A DNA stretch of 30,430 nt, from positions 1-30,430 of the forward strand of contig CAVHYP010000031.1 of the NCBI GenBank assembly GCA_963640465.1, given 5' to 3'. Both the position numbers and the translations under genes were made by a program. Within the stretch, counting starts at the first letter, position 1; the number at the start of each line of letters is the position of its first letter. The notes beneath the pieces were generated by a model. It searched no databases and was not told where the DNA came from. It saw only the letters and a program-made list of their open reading frames with translations. The stretch comes from Colivivens sp963640465 (GTDB lineage Bacteria; Bacteroidota; Bacteroidia; Bacteroidales; Bacteroidaceae). Of the stretch, positions 23,517-30,430 are shown in pieces.

Positions 23517-24285
23517 GACAAGTCACCACGTCCACCACATGACTGCCAGCTCCAAGGAGGTCCGGACGTTCGGAAACTCGCTTTTGGAATTCAATGAATC
23601 GGGCAAATGTATCGTTGCTCATCTGGTTGAGCCGGGTACGCATGTAGTCGGCAGGACCATCGGGCGAGAAGATACAGACTCGCTGGAGACCAGCCTTCCG
23701 GTTGAAGCGGTCGATGTCGCATAGCCGCACATAGTCGTAGAGCTCGTCGGGAAGTGACTGTATATGAAAGTCAGAGTCCACCACGCCGCGCTCCATCAAT
23801 CCGCCGATGCGGTCTTCGTCAAAGCAATACGACAGTATGCTGTATTCGTTCATGAGATAAGCCACGAAGATCAGTCCGCCAGGCTTTGTCACCCTGCATG
23901 CCTCCTTCAAGACTTTCACCTTCTCATCGTCACCTATGAGATGATAGAGCGGTCCGAGCAGGAGTGTGATGTCTGCTGATGCGGTGTACAGGAAAGGCAT
24001 CGAGTGTGCATCACCTTGCACCACATTGGCTGTAGGCTCGCGCTTCAGAAACACTTCAATGTTGCGGTGCACCAGTTCCACAGCTTTTACGCCGTAGCCC
24101 TCTGCCATGAGCGCCGAAGTGTAGCGCCCCGTTCCTGCTCCAATGTCAAGCAGTTGCATGCCAGGCTTGAGGAAACGGTGCAGATGGTGCATGGTAACTT
24201 CAAACTCCACGATGCCATGCCGGCGCTGCAGCCGCAAGTCTTCCGGATGCTTGTTGTAATGCTTTTCTATGTTGGATAGTGCCAT
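23494..24285 (-). CDS. Class I SAM-dependent methyltransferase
   Basis: The 263-residue protein has a Rossmann-type methyltransferase core: motif I LLDIGAGTGRYT (45-56), an acidic strand-2 end (KAVELVHRN), VQGDAHSMPF (motif II region), and ITLLLGPLYHL followed by RVTKPGGLIFVAYL (motif III region). No target-recognition domain is identifiable, so the substrate (small molecule, quinone, protein or RNA) is unknown. It is the last gene of a minus-strand run, 44 nt after tdk, with a possible own promoter in that gap. The 3' end overlaps murF convergently by 23 nt. Confidence 0.92.
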   Translation of the reverse strand: MALSNIEKHYNKHPEDLRLQRRHGIVEFEVTMHHLHRFLKPGMQLLDIGAGTGRYTSALMAEGYGVKAVELVHRNIEVFLKREPTANVVQGDAHSMPFLYTASADITLLLGPLYHLIGDDEKVKVLKEACRVTKPGGLIFVAYLMNEYSILSYCFDEDRIGGLMERGVVDSDFHIQSLPDELYDYVRLCDIDRFNRKAGLQRVCIFSPDGPADYMRTRLNQMSNDTFARFIEFQKRVSERPDLLGAGSHVVDVVTCLTTIPGE

Positions 24286-24314
24286 ATTTTCCCATTCTTT
24301 ACTTGATTGACATG

Positions 24315-24322
24315 CAAAAATA
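24315..24322 (-). promoter_or_regulatory. Candidate -7 box before the methyltransferase gene
   Basis: TATTTTTG on the minus strand fits TAnnTTTG and lies in the 44-nt gap between tdk and the methyltransferase. The -33 region is weak. AT-rich sequence raises the chance of a false match. Confidence 0.4.
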
Positions 24323-24329
24323 AAGACTC

Positions 24330-24923
24330 CTACACCGACTCAGTTTCTTCCAACGCCTTTTGGTAGCAGCTTCGGCATAGAGGCTCGTATTCATTGACTT
24401 CACCAAGCAGCACACGTTTTTCATTATGTATCTTACGATACGACACATAGGCAAGTGCACCACAACGCATGCAAATGGCATGTACTTTGGTCACATCATC
24501 GGCAACAGCACAAAGGGCAGGCATCGGACCAAACGGAACTCCGCGGAAGTCCATATCCAGTCCAGCAACTATGACACGTAATCCTCTGCGTGCTAGTTCG
24601 TTACACACTTTTACAAGATTGTCATCGAAGAACTGAGCTTCATCAATTCCGATGACATCACAATTGCTTCCCAAAAGCAGGATGCTGGAAGAGTTGTCGA
24701 CCGGAGTCGAATCAATCGACAGTCCGTCATGACTTACCACATCCTCATCCGAATAGCGTGTGTCAATGGAAGGTTTGAATATCTCCACTTTCTGACGCGC
24801 AAACTGGGCACGTTTCATCCTGCGAATCAGTTCTTCGGTCTTGCCTGAAAACATCGATCCACAAATTACCTCTATGCGCCCAGCGCGCATCATCTCACCA
24901 TTATTGAAATTTAGTGCTGACAT
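24330..24923 (-). CDS. tdk: Thymidine kinase
   Basis: Tdk phosphorylates thymidine to dTMP with ATP in pyrimidine salvage. The 197-residue protein is a type II (bacterial/TK1-like) enzyme with P-loop CGSMFSGKTEEL (21-32), the Walker B-like IGIDEAQFF, the lasso region, and a structural zinc site made by two Cys pairs (CMRC and CRSC). The start at 24923 (MSALNFNNGEMMRAGRIEV) is chosen because it gives the usual short N-terminus before GRIEVICGSMFSGKT. The frame is open much further upstream, but this would run into the DUF2264 gene. It starts 28 nt after that gene and is probably co-transcribed with it. Confidence 0.97.
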   Translation of the reverse strand: MSALNFNNGEMMRAGRIEVICGSMFSGKTEELIRRMKRAQFARQKVEIFKPSIDTRYSDEDVVSHDGLSIDSTPVDNSSSILLLGSNCDVIGIDEAQFFDDNLVKVCNELARRGLRVIVAGLDMDFRGVPFGPMPALCAVADDVTKVHAICMRCGALAYVSYRKIHNEKRVLLGEVNEYEPLCRSCYQKALEETESV

Positions 24924-24951
24924 CTTTATATTTACAATGCCGAAAGTTCTA

Positions 24952-26244
24952 TTATTCCCAATACAATGGGGTCTTGTTGATGTCCCATTTATGGTCTTTA
25001 GGGAAGTCATCACCCTCCCATGCTTTCTTGCTTGTCCATTTCTCTGCTGGGTCCGTCCAGAACGGATCGTCAGCAGGCAATCCAAGTGGTAGGAACGCAA
25101 GACCTGTCATGTAGAGAGAACCATTGTTGGTGTACCAGTCTGCCACATTCGGGTGATTGCCTACGAAACCGATGGTTAGGAATCCTTTTGCATTGAAGTT
25201 GTTTGCCTTGAGGAACATGTTTTTTGCAACTGCTGTGATACCAGTACGAACCTGCCCGTTATGCAGTTCTGTCGGAAGTCGTTTTCTCCAAGCCAATTGT
25301 GCCAAAGGCTGGAACACAGCCATACGGTATGGTATGCTTCGTCCCACAACAGGGAATGTTCCTTCAGGAGAAATGAAACGTTCCAATATCACACTGAATT
25401 TCTGCATTCTCTTTCTGGCAATTTCAAGACGTTTCTTTGAACCATTAAGACTGCCAGTATTCCGCACAAGCCATGTGTCATTGCCATGCTTCGCACAAAT
25501 CATCTCAAGACACTCGATGTACATTGGCTGGATGACGAAAGCATTGTAATAGTCGAAAGCAAAAGCTGGTCCGTCGCTGTACCAACCATCGCCTACATAC
25601 CATTCCTCCACTTTATTCATTGCCATGTGGATGCGATAGCTGTCGTAGTCAGCACCCACATACATCAGGAAACATTCCTCCATGGCTACAAAGAGATGCC
25701 AGTTAGTGTAAGGTGCATCATATCGGCGCAGACCCTGTATCTCTTTTATATAACGCTGTTTGGTTTCATCGCTCAATGGTTTCCAAAGCGAATCATATCC
25801 ACGATAGAGGCTTTCCACAAGATAGGCAGCATCAACGAGGGTCTGTCCTCCACTCGTCCATCCCAAATAGTCTGGGTTTGCAGGGTCAACGGCATTGGTA
25901 TATGCCTTCAATGCCCATTCACGCAGTTGCTTGCGCTTTTGACCTTCGGCAGTATCGTCGTCAGGCAATGAAAGCCACGGAGCCAAACCTGCCATCAGGC
26001 GTCCGAATGCCTCCATATAGGCAACCTTCTTGTTGCGATTGTCCCATGTAGGGCTCAGTTCCAGACCTCCATTGGCGGTGTCCATTTCTTGTTGCAGCGT
26101 ACCGTTTGCCATATTCCTCAGCACAGGTTCTGCCATCTGATACATAATGTCCACCCAAATCTCACGGTCGCTCTTTTCTTTCTTCTTTGCATCTGTCTGT
26201 ACGAAAACACAGCAGACAACCAATAAAATCAAAAATCTTTTCAT
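24952..26244 (-). CDS. Exported DUF2264 domain protein
   Basis: The 430-residue product starts with a signal peptide (MKRFLILLVVCCVFVQTDA) and then carries a DUF2264 domain over most of its length: MEAFGRLMAGLAPWL, a LVDAAYLVESLYR region, YTNWHLFVAMEE, GDGWYSDGPAFAFDYYNAFVIQPMY and a VVGRSIPYRMAVFQPLA segment. DUF2264 is predicted to adopt an alpha/alpha toroid and is often seen near plant-glycan degradation genes. No activity can be claimed from the sequence. The frame opens six bases earlier with a TTG, but the ATG at 26244 gives the normal signal peptide. It follows the lipoprotein gene by 11 nt and precedes tdk by 28 nt. Confidence 0.9.
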   Translation of the reverse strand: MKRFLILLVVCCVFVQTDAKKKEKSDREIWVDIMYQMAEPVLRNMANGTLQQEMDTANGGLELSPTWDNRNKKVAYMEAFGRLMAGLAPWLSLPDDDTAEGQKRKQLREWALKAYTNAVDPANPDYLGWTSGGQTLVDAAYLVESLYRGYDSLWKPLSDETKQRYIKEIQGLRRYDAPYTNWHLFVAMEECFLMYVGADYDSYRIHMAMNKVEEWYVGDGWYSDGPAFAFDYYNAFVIQPMYIECLEMICAKHGNDTWLVRNTGSLNGSKKRLEIARKRMQKFSVILERFISPEGTFPVVGRSIPYRMAVFQPLAQLAWRKRLPTELHNGQVRTGITAVAKNMFLKANNFNAKGFLTIGFVGNHPNVADWYTNNGSLYMTGLAFLPLGLPADDPFWTDPAEKWTSKKAWEGDDFPKDHKWDINKTPLYWE

Positions 26245-26255
26245 ATTCAATTAGT

Positions 26256-26879
26256 TTAGTTTTTTCTTCTCATTCGCATTACATTTTCGTTGTGGACATC
26301 TGTAAGTATGAGACTGTCTTCAGTCAACAAGGTTATGTTGAAAGTATCGGTTTCGGCTTTATTGGAGAGAACAAGTCTGGCGCCATCCATATTCCATTGT
26401 TCATAACCACTGCCCACACCATACACGGTCACGGTACCACGTCTGTCCAACTCTATATGATGTTTCTGCCCGTCGGTTCCAGTGATGGACCACACATGTG
26501 CCAGTGATGTCAAGTTCACTATTGTCTGTGCTGCAAGTTCACTGTTGCAGTCTGTTTTGTACACCACATCCAATTGGTCACCACACGTGATGCCACCAAT
26601 GGCATTGTTTTCATAAAAGAAATAAAGGGTGTCACCCGCATCTGTCAGCAATTCGAGCGAATGCATCGAAGTGCCGTCGCCAGCCATACCCCTCACTTCT
26701 TTTCTAGACGATGCTGAGTCCTTTTTCTTATCCTGCCCTGCAGTCGTCATGGTACCCTCCATCGATGTACTGTCTTCTTGTTGCTTGCCGCCAGCGGTTC
26801 CGCCGACACATGCTCCCAAGCATAGCGACATTGCTGTGGCGCCTGTCAATAGGACAAATCCAAATGTATTCATATTCAT
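26256..26879 (-). CDS. Small lipoprotein, lipocalin-like C-terminal domain (tentative)
   Basis: The 207-residue product has a lipoprotein signal with lipobox CLGAC. A Ser/Thr/Gln/Lys-rich linker of about 40 residues follows, then a beta-rich domain from about residue 70 (MHSLELLTDAGDTLYFFYEN, GGITCGDQLDVVYK, WSITGTDGQKHHIELDRRGTVTVYG, YEQWNMDGARLVLSNK). The spacing of Trp-x-Ile, DG, Gly-rich strand and YxxW resembles the lipocalin-like lipoproteins common in Bacteroidales, but the match is by pattern only. In-frame ATGs at 26879 and 26873, and a GTG at 26885, are all possible starts. It is 21 nt after the thioesterase gene and 11 nt before DUF2264. Confidence 0.75.
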   Translation of the reverse strand: MNMNTFGFVLLTGATAMSLCLGACVGGTAGGKQQEDSTSMEGTMTTAGQDKKKDSASSRKEVRGMAGDGTSMHSLELLTDAGDTLYFFYENNAIGGITCGDQLDVVYKTDCNSELAAQTIVNLTSLAHVWSITGTDGQKHHIELDRRGTVTVYGVGSGYEQWNMDGARLVLSNKAETDTFNITLLTEDSLILTDVHNENVMRMRRKN

Positions 26880-26900
26880 GATCACTTGCTTTTATGATTA

Positions 26901-27314
26901 TTACTGTACCAAGATTCTGTTTACGACCCTTACTGTCGACAGCAGAATTTGTTGTTCATCAAAGATATCAACATTCCATACGTGAATGGTATGTCCCGCA
27001 TGTATGATTGATGCGCGGGCTGTCACGGTCCCACTGAGCGGCGACATGTGAACATGGTTGCCAGCCACGTCCATTCCACACACCTGCGCATCAAGTCCGG
27101 CAATATGCAGAGAACCAGCACCAGCCGCAGTCTCAGCCATTGTTAGGTAAGCCCCTCCGTGTACAATACCTTTATGTTGGATGTTAGCCGATGATATCGG
27201 CATGTCGACAACCACAAACTCGTCATCAGTCGGAACAAACTTCATTCCGAGAGTTTCCATCATTGTACCTCTTGAAAAGGTATTCATAAGTTCACATTCC
27301 TGCTCTGTCAGCAT
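26901..27314 (-). CDS. Hotdog-fold thioesterase (PaaI-like)
   Basis: The 137-residue protein has the hotdog layout of PaaI/YbgC-type acyl-CoA thioesterases. It has a helix-rich start, then IVHGGAYLTMAETAAGAG with HGG at 52-54 and the usual catalytic acidic residue (Glu61) on the central helix, then strands VCGMDVAGNHVHMSPLSGTVTARASIIHAG and HVWNVDIFDEQQILLSTVRVV. It likely hydrolyses a small or aryl acyl-CoA in the cytoplasm. A role in menaquinone synthesis (DHNA-CoA hydrolysis) is possible but not shown. It has a full promoter 27 nt upstream and leads the minus-strand run down to the methyltransferase. Confidence 0.88.
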   Translation of the reverse strand: MLTEQECELMNTFSRGTMMETLGMKFVPTDDEFVVVDMPISSANIQHKGIVHGGAYLTMAETAAGAGSLHIAGLDAQVCGMDVAGNHVHMSPLSGTVTARASIIHAGHTIHVWNVDIFDEQQILLSTVRVVNRILVQ

Positions 27315-27340
27315 ATGTCAATATTAAGTAGAATCTTTTG

Positions 27341-27371
27341 CAAAGATAATGCAATACAATTGAAAAACAAA
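27341..27371 (-). promoter_or_regulatory. Bacteroidetes-type promoter of the thioesterase-led operon
   Basis: TTTG (27368-27371), a 19-bp spacer and TATCTTTG (27341-27348) on the minus strand make a full consensus promoter. The predicted leader is about 23 nt. It probably drives the thioesterase, lipoprotein, DUF2264 and tdk genes, whose gaps are 11-28 nt. Confidence 0.75.
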
Positions 27372-27454
27372 GAAAAGCTGCGTTATTATGCCATTTTTGA
27401 CCATCATAAAGCATTTATCTTCCGCATTTATTTCGTTTTCTAATTGTTTTGTCG

Positions 27455-27462
27455 TAATTTTG
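27455..27462 (+). promoter_or_regulatory. -7 box upstream of the LicD-like remnant and polysaccharide genes
   Basis: TAATTTTG fits TAnnTTTG. A near-match TTTC lies 20 bp upstream at 27431-27434 in place of TTTG. Transcription would begin about 14 nt before the ATG at 27480. It is the only recognisable plus-strand promoter before the acyltransferase and glycosyltransferase genes. Confidence 0.55.
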
Positions 27463-27479
27463 CCGTCAATAAGAAAAGG

Positions 27480-27653
27480 ATGAGTGTAAACCAAGTTTTC
27501 ATGGATAGCAGAGAATACACACAAGAAGAGCTTGAGAAGCTTCACGAAGAACTTTACGGCATTCTTGCCGAGATTGTCCGTAGATATAGGGCATTCGTTA
27601 TCGGTGATTTCTCAAAGTGGGTGTCTTACAATAAAGGGTTACAAGCAACGTAA
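27480..27653 (+). pseudogene. 5' remnant of a LicD-family gene
   Basis: The 57-codon frame begins MSVNQVFMDSREYTQEELEKLHEELYG and continues ILAEIVRRYRAF. The Glu/Leu-rich helix through ILAEIVR matches the start of LicD-family (nucleotidyltransferase-fold phosphotransferase) proteins, which normally continue with a CxxxxIPYF...GG...DDDID active-site region. That region is missing. After AEIVR the sequence loses similarity and stops. I infer an internal deletion that removed the catalytic part. The ATG at 27480 is preferred over the upstream TTG at 27444 because the promoter box lies between them. A genuine short protein cannot be excluded. Confidence 0.58.
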
Positions 27654-27757
27654 GCAAGCTTATCCTCTTGACTTTCTAAATTTCTAAATGATGAAGTAAG
27701 AGAAGGGTTTAAGTCTTTAACATTATAGCAGAAAGATAAAATATCAAATAAGCAAGA

Positions 27758-28852
27758 ATGGATATACAACAGATATCATACAATACGATAACAGGAAAAA
27801 AAGCAAGGATGGAATGGCTCGATGCCATGCGTGGATTTACGATGATTCTTGTAGTGGCTTATCATGTAAGTACTAGTGGATTCGGAGAATTGGAAAAAGG
27901 GTCAATGGCTCTACCGCTACTTGTACTATTCCGCATGCCACTTTTCTTCTTTATAAGCGGCTTCCTTGCTTATAAACCTGATTTCAACTGGACTACTGGC
28001 AGACTGGGCATGATGATATGGAAGAAACTGAAGATTCAGGTAATTCCCACGGTAGTGTTCTTGTTCATCTTTATCATTGTACACCAAAAAACAATGGCAC
28101 AGGGTTGGGAGTACGCAATGATTTCACCGACAAAGTCTGGATATTGGTTCACCTTATCGCTCCTGCAGATGTTCGCAATTTACTATCTGTTATCATTCAT
28201 CGGGGCTAAATTTAAAAAGAAGAGTTGGATTCCTATTGCGATACTATGGTTTGTCTCGTTGGCAGTCTATGCCACACTTTACATGCCTTCATGGTTTACC
28301 TACCCCAAAGCGAACGAAGGTCACTGGTTGAACATCACTTGTTTTATCCAGACAATGAGATATTTCCACTTCTTCCTGTTTGGCAATATAGTCCATAGAT
28401 ATTGGAACAGTTGGCAGAAATTATTTGACTCCAAGTGGTTCTTTCCTTTGATTGTAGTGACTGTTGTCTTCTGCTGTGCAGATATCTTCAAATGGCACAA
28501 CCTGAAGTTCCAGTGGACAAACCTGCCAAGGACTACAGCCATGTATATACTGCTTACTATCGTATTCATTTCCTTCCGTTATTATAAGGACAACTTCACC
28601 AAACAACACTGGATTGGACGTTTCCTGCAATACATCGGAGTGAGGACACTGGATATTTATCTGCTACATTTCATTTTGTTGCCGAATCTGAGGATGGTGG
28701 GTGATTTCATCAATATCAATAGTAAGAACTTTGTAGTCGACATAACAGAGTCGGTTGCAGTTGCTCTCTTGGTGATTGGATTCTGTTGCCTCATATCAAG
28801 CATACTGAGAGTAAGCCCTATATTCAAGATGTATCTTTTCGGACGTAAATAA
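27758..28852 (+). CDS. Membrane acyltransferase (acyltransferase family 3)
   Basis: The 364-residue integral membrane protein has about ten hydrophobic spans. It has the family-3 acyltransferase N-terminus EWLDAMRGFTMILVVAYHV (19-37), with the conserved Arg25 and His36, then FRMPLFFFISGFLAYK in span 2. Such enzymes (OafA/WecH/NodX type) add acetyl or other acyl groups to extracytoplasmic carbohydrates. The position just ahead of a glycosyltransferase supports O-acylation of a surface glycan. The gap to the following gene is 26 nt. The 104-nt gap before it has no TAnnTTTG box, so expression probably relies on the promoter at 27455. Confidence 0.93.
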   Translation: MDIQQISYNTITGKKARMEWLDAMRGFTMILVVAYHVSTSGFGELEKGSMALPLLVLFRMPLFFFISGFLAYKPDFNWTTGRLGMMIWKKLKIQVIPTVVFLFIFIIVHQKTMAQGWEYAMISPTKSGYWFTLSLLQMFAIYYLLSFIGAKFKKKSWIPIAILWFVSLAVYATLYMPSWFTYPKANEGHWLNITCFIQTMRYFHFFLFGNIVHRYWNSWQKLFDSKWFFPLIVVTVVFCCADIFKWHNLKFQWTNLPRTTAMYILLTIVFISFRYYKDNFTKQHWIGRFLQYIGVRTLDIYLLHFILLPNLRMVGDFININSKNFVVDITESVAVALLVIGFCCLISSILRVSPIFKMYLFGRK

Positions 28853-28878
28853 ACAAAGACGTAAACAACCATACAACT

Positions 28879-30297
28879 ATGAAGGTATATTTTTATCATA
28901 CGCAGGACCTGAATATGATTCAGAAGAGATGGAAGGAGGGACATTTTCCTGCCCATTTTCTATATGGTGCAACACATTTGCCCAAATATGGGGTGGATGT
29001 TGTAATGCACAAACACAAAGCAATAAGCAGTCGTTTTCAGTTGATGCTATACGTGACATGGAGAGTCTTCACCTGCAGGGAGCATTTCGATGCCATCTAT
29101 GCCACTCATTTCAATGGACTGGAACTCATCATATTCCTCCGTGCCCTCCATCTCTATATGAAGCCCGTGATTATATGGCACCACCAACCGATTGTCAAGG
29201 CTGACAATTCATTCAGGGAGATGATGGCAAAGATCTTCTATAAAGGAATTGACCACATGTTCTTCTTCAGCGATGCATTGATCAACGAGTCGTTGAAGAG
29301 TTCAAAGGCAAAGGAATCGCGCATGGAAGTGTGCCATTGGGGTGCTGACCTGGAAAGCTACGACAGACTGATGAAGGAGTACCCTGTTGAAAAACATGAG
29401 GGTTTCATCTCAACTGGCAAGGAGAAAAGGGATATGCCTACGCTCATCAGGGCATTCAGTGCCACAGGTCAGGAACTGAACATCTATATTGCGTACAATG
29501 CATGTGGTGACAATTATCTTGAGATACTCAACGACTTGCGTCCATCGTCAAACATACACATCAACTTCATCAAGGGGCTTATTCCAAACGAATTGGCACA
29601 GAAGGTGTGGGCGTCAAAGTGCGTTGTGATAAGTTGCCAGGAAACAAACTACACGGTGGGACTCACAACTCTGGTTGAAGCACTTGCCCTCGGACTTCCT
29701 GTCATCTCCACACGCAATGTTACCTATCCTTTCGACATTGAGAAGGAAGGGGTAGGAATCGTCGTTCCTTATTACGACTCTGTGGCATGGGAAAAAGCCA
29801 TACGTTTCATCGTCAACAATCCTGCCGAGGCTGAGGCTATGGGAAAGAAAGCCAGAGCACTTGCAGAGAAGTTGTACAACTTGGACAACTGTAGCCGTGA
29901 AGTGGCTGATGCAGTCAAGAAATTTGAGAAGAAAAGATCAGAAAGACTTGTAAGAGTGCATAATCATGATGAGGATACTGCGGAGATTAGCTATGAAACA
30001 CCAAGCAAACCAAAGGAAAAGACCTCAGACCTTGAGACCGAGTTGGGAGGAGAACGCAAGGTCCTCTTTGGCGAAACTCTGTCAACCAACCAGTATAATC
30101 ACAGCATTATCAATAAGGAGGAAGTGTACATGCGCATGAAACTCCTCACGAAGAAGTTCCCTGCATTAGAGCAAGCAAAGAACCTGTTGCCAGAGAAAGA
30201 ACTGGTGATGGAACTGGTCAACAAGACGAAAAGTTCCATCAAGCGAGGCTATCAATGGATTGCCAAGCAAATTGATGATTACAAAAACCAAGAGTAA
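28879..30297 (+). CDS. GT4-like glycosyltransferase with a C-terminal extension
   Basis: The 472-residue protein has a GT-B fold in its first 350 residues: an N-terminal domain (MKVYFYHTQDLN, FDAIYATHFNG, VIIWHHQP, HWGADLESYDR) and a nucleotide-sugar-binding domain with GFISTGKEKRDMPTLIRAF, FIKGLIPNELAQKVW and the family signature VGLTTLVEALALGLPVIS (260-277). No signal peptide or clear membrane span is seen. About 120 residues beyond the catalytic domain are charged and probably flexible (KKFEKKRSERLVRVHNHDED onward), ending in an amphipathic Lys-rich segment that could touch the membrane. Sugar specificity is unknown. A perfect AAGGAGG (30115-30121) stands 8 nt before an in-frame ATG at 30130, allowing an internal start. 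Confidence 0.9.
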   Translation: MKVYFYHTQDLNMIQKRWKEGHFPAHFLYGATHLPKYGVDVVMHKHKAISSRFQLMLYVTWRVFTCREHFDAIYATHFNGLELIIFLRALHLYMKPVIIWHHQPIVKADNSFREMMAKIFYKGIDHMFFFSDALINESLKSSKAKESRMEVCHWGADLESYDRLMKEYPVEKHEGFISTGKEKRDMPTLIRAFSATGQELNIYIAYNACGDNYLEILNDLRPSSNIHINFIKGLIPNELAQKVWASKCVVISCQETNYTVGLTTLVEALALGLPVISTRNVTYPFDIEKEGVGIVVPYYDSVAWEKAIRFIVNNPAEAEAMGKKARALAEKLYNLDNCSREVADAVKKFEKKRSERLVRVHNHDEDTAEISYETPSKPKEKTSDLETELGGERKVLFGETLSTNQYNHSIINKEEVYMRMKLLTKKFPALEQAKNLLPEKELVMELVNKTKSSIKRGYQWIAKQIDDYKNQE

Positions 30298-30430
30298 ACG
30301 CTCCTTCTGAAACTATTGTTGTCCGGTAAACATTGAAATCTTTTGTGCGCATGCATAGGTGCGTGTGAGAAAAAATTATCCCAACTTTGACCCCTACCAA
30401 CAAATTTTGATAAATTTCCAAGGGGCATCA
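30298..30430. other. Window end, no gene seen
   Basis: The last 133 bases hold no supported gene. A TTATCC-CAACTTTG stretch near 30377-30392 is one base off a TAnnTTTG box and might start a gene beyond the window. Confidence 0.4.

Overview
The window reads as chromosomal DNA of a Bacteroidales bacterium, most likely of the Prevotella/Segatella group. The reasons are the Bacteroidetes-type promoters (TAnnTTTG -7 box, with a TTTG-like -33 element 19-20 bp upstream at the better sites) in front of many genes, the general lack of Shine-Dalgarno sequences, and lineage-typical families (DUF4837 and DUF3108 proteins, bacterial GH3 protein, folP followed by cdaA, DUF2264, GH105 and GH2 enzymes). This assignment is inference from gene content and signals; no 16S gene is present.

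Layout. 75-2183 recG (minus). 2184-2697 divergent control region with a 22-nt tandem array and the gdhA promoter. 2698-4032 gdhA (plus), ending at a hairpin. 4205-5227 a secreted Asn/Arg-rich protein of unknown function (minus) carrying a G8 tract. 5228-5688 a control region with dyads and a 19-nt repeat array. 5689-10792 a plus-strand run: GH3-family adenylating enzyme, Ig-like lipoprotein, DUF3108 protein and rnhB. 10793-12172 a mobile-element graveyard: a MITE-like inverted repeat, a tyrosine-recombinase fragment and a decayed IS66 orf2. 12173-22130 a long minus-strand run, in transcription order folP, cdaA, GH105, DUF4837 lipoprotein, GH2, polytopic GT-C-like protein and GtrB-like GT2, with repeat-bearing gaps before the GH2 and GT2 genes. 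22233-23516 murF (plus). 23494-27314 a minus-strand run in transcription order: hotdog thioesterase, lipoprotein, DUF2264 protein, tdk, methyltransferase. 27480-30297 a plus-strand surface-polysaccharide set: LicD-like 5' remnant, acyltransferase, GT4-like glycosyltransferase.

How the genes fit together. Much is housekeeping: DNA repair (RecG, RNase HII), ammonium assimilation (GdhA), folate (FolP), cell wall (MurF), dTMP salvage (Tdk) and c-di-AMP synthesis (CdaA). Around this core sit carbohydrate genes. GH105 and GH2 enzymes point to processing of pectin-type oligosaccharides. The GT2 plus GT-C-like pair looks like a polyprenyl-phosphate-sugar route that modifies a surface glycan, and its GT-C gene overlaps the GH2 stop by 4 bp. 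The acyltransferase/GT4 pair looks like another surface-glycan module, now driven by a promoter left behind by a LicD-like gene.

The most unusual structure is non-coding. Four intergenic regions (about 2295-2360, 5432-5529, 13162-13289, 18117-18207) hold short degenerate tandem units containing AGTC/GACT and local dyads. Two of them have an exact 22-nt period. At 13192-13289 the units look like consecutive hairpins with AGTC in the loop and differing but still largely complementary stems. No CRISPR array, tRNA or rRNA gene was seen.
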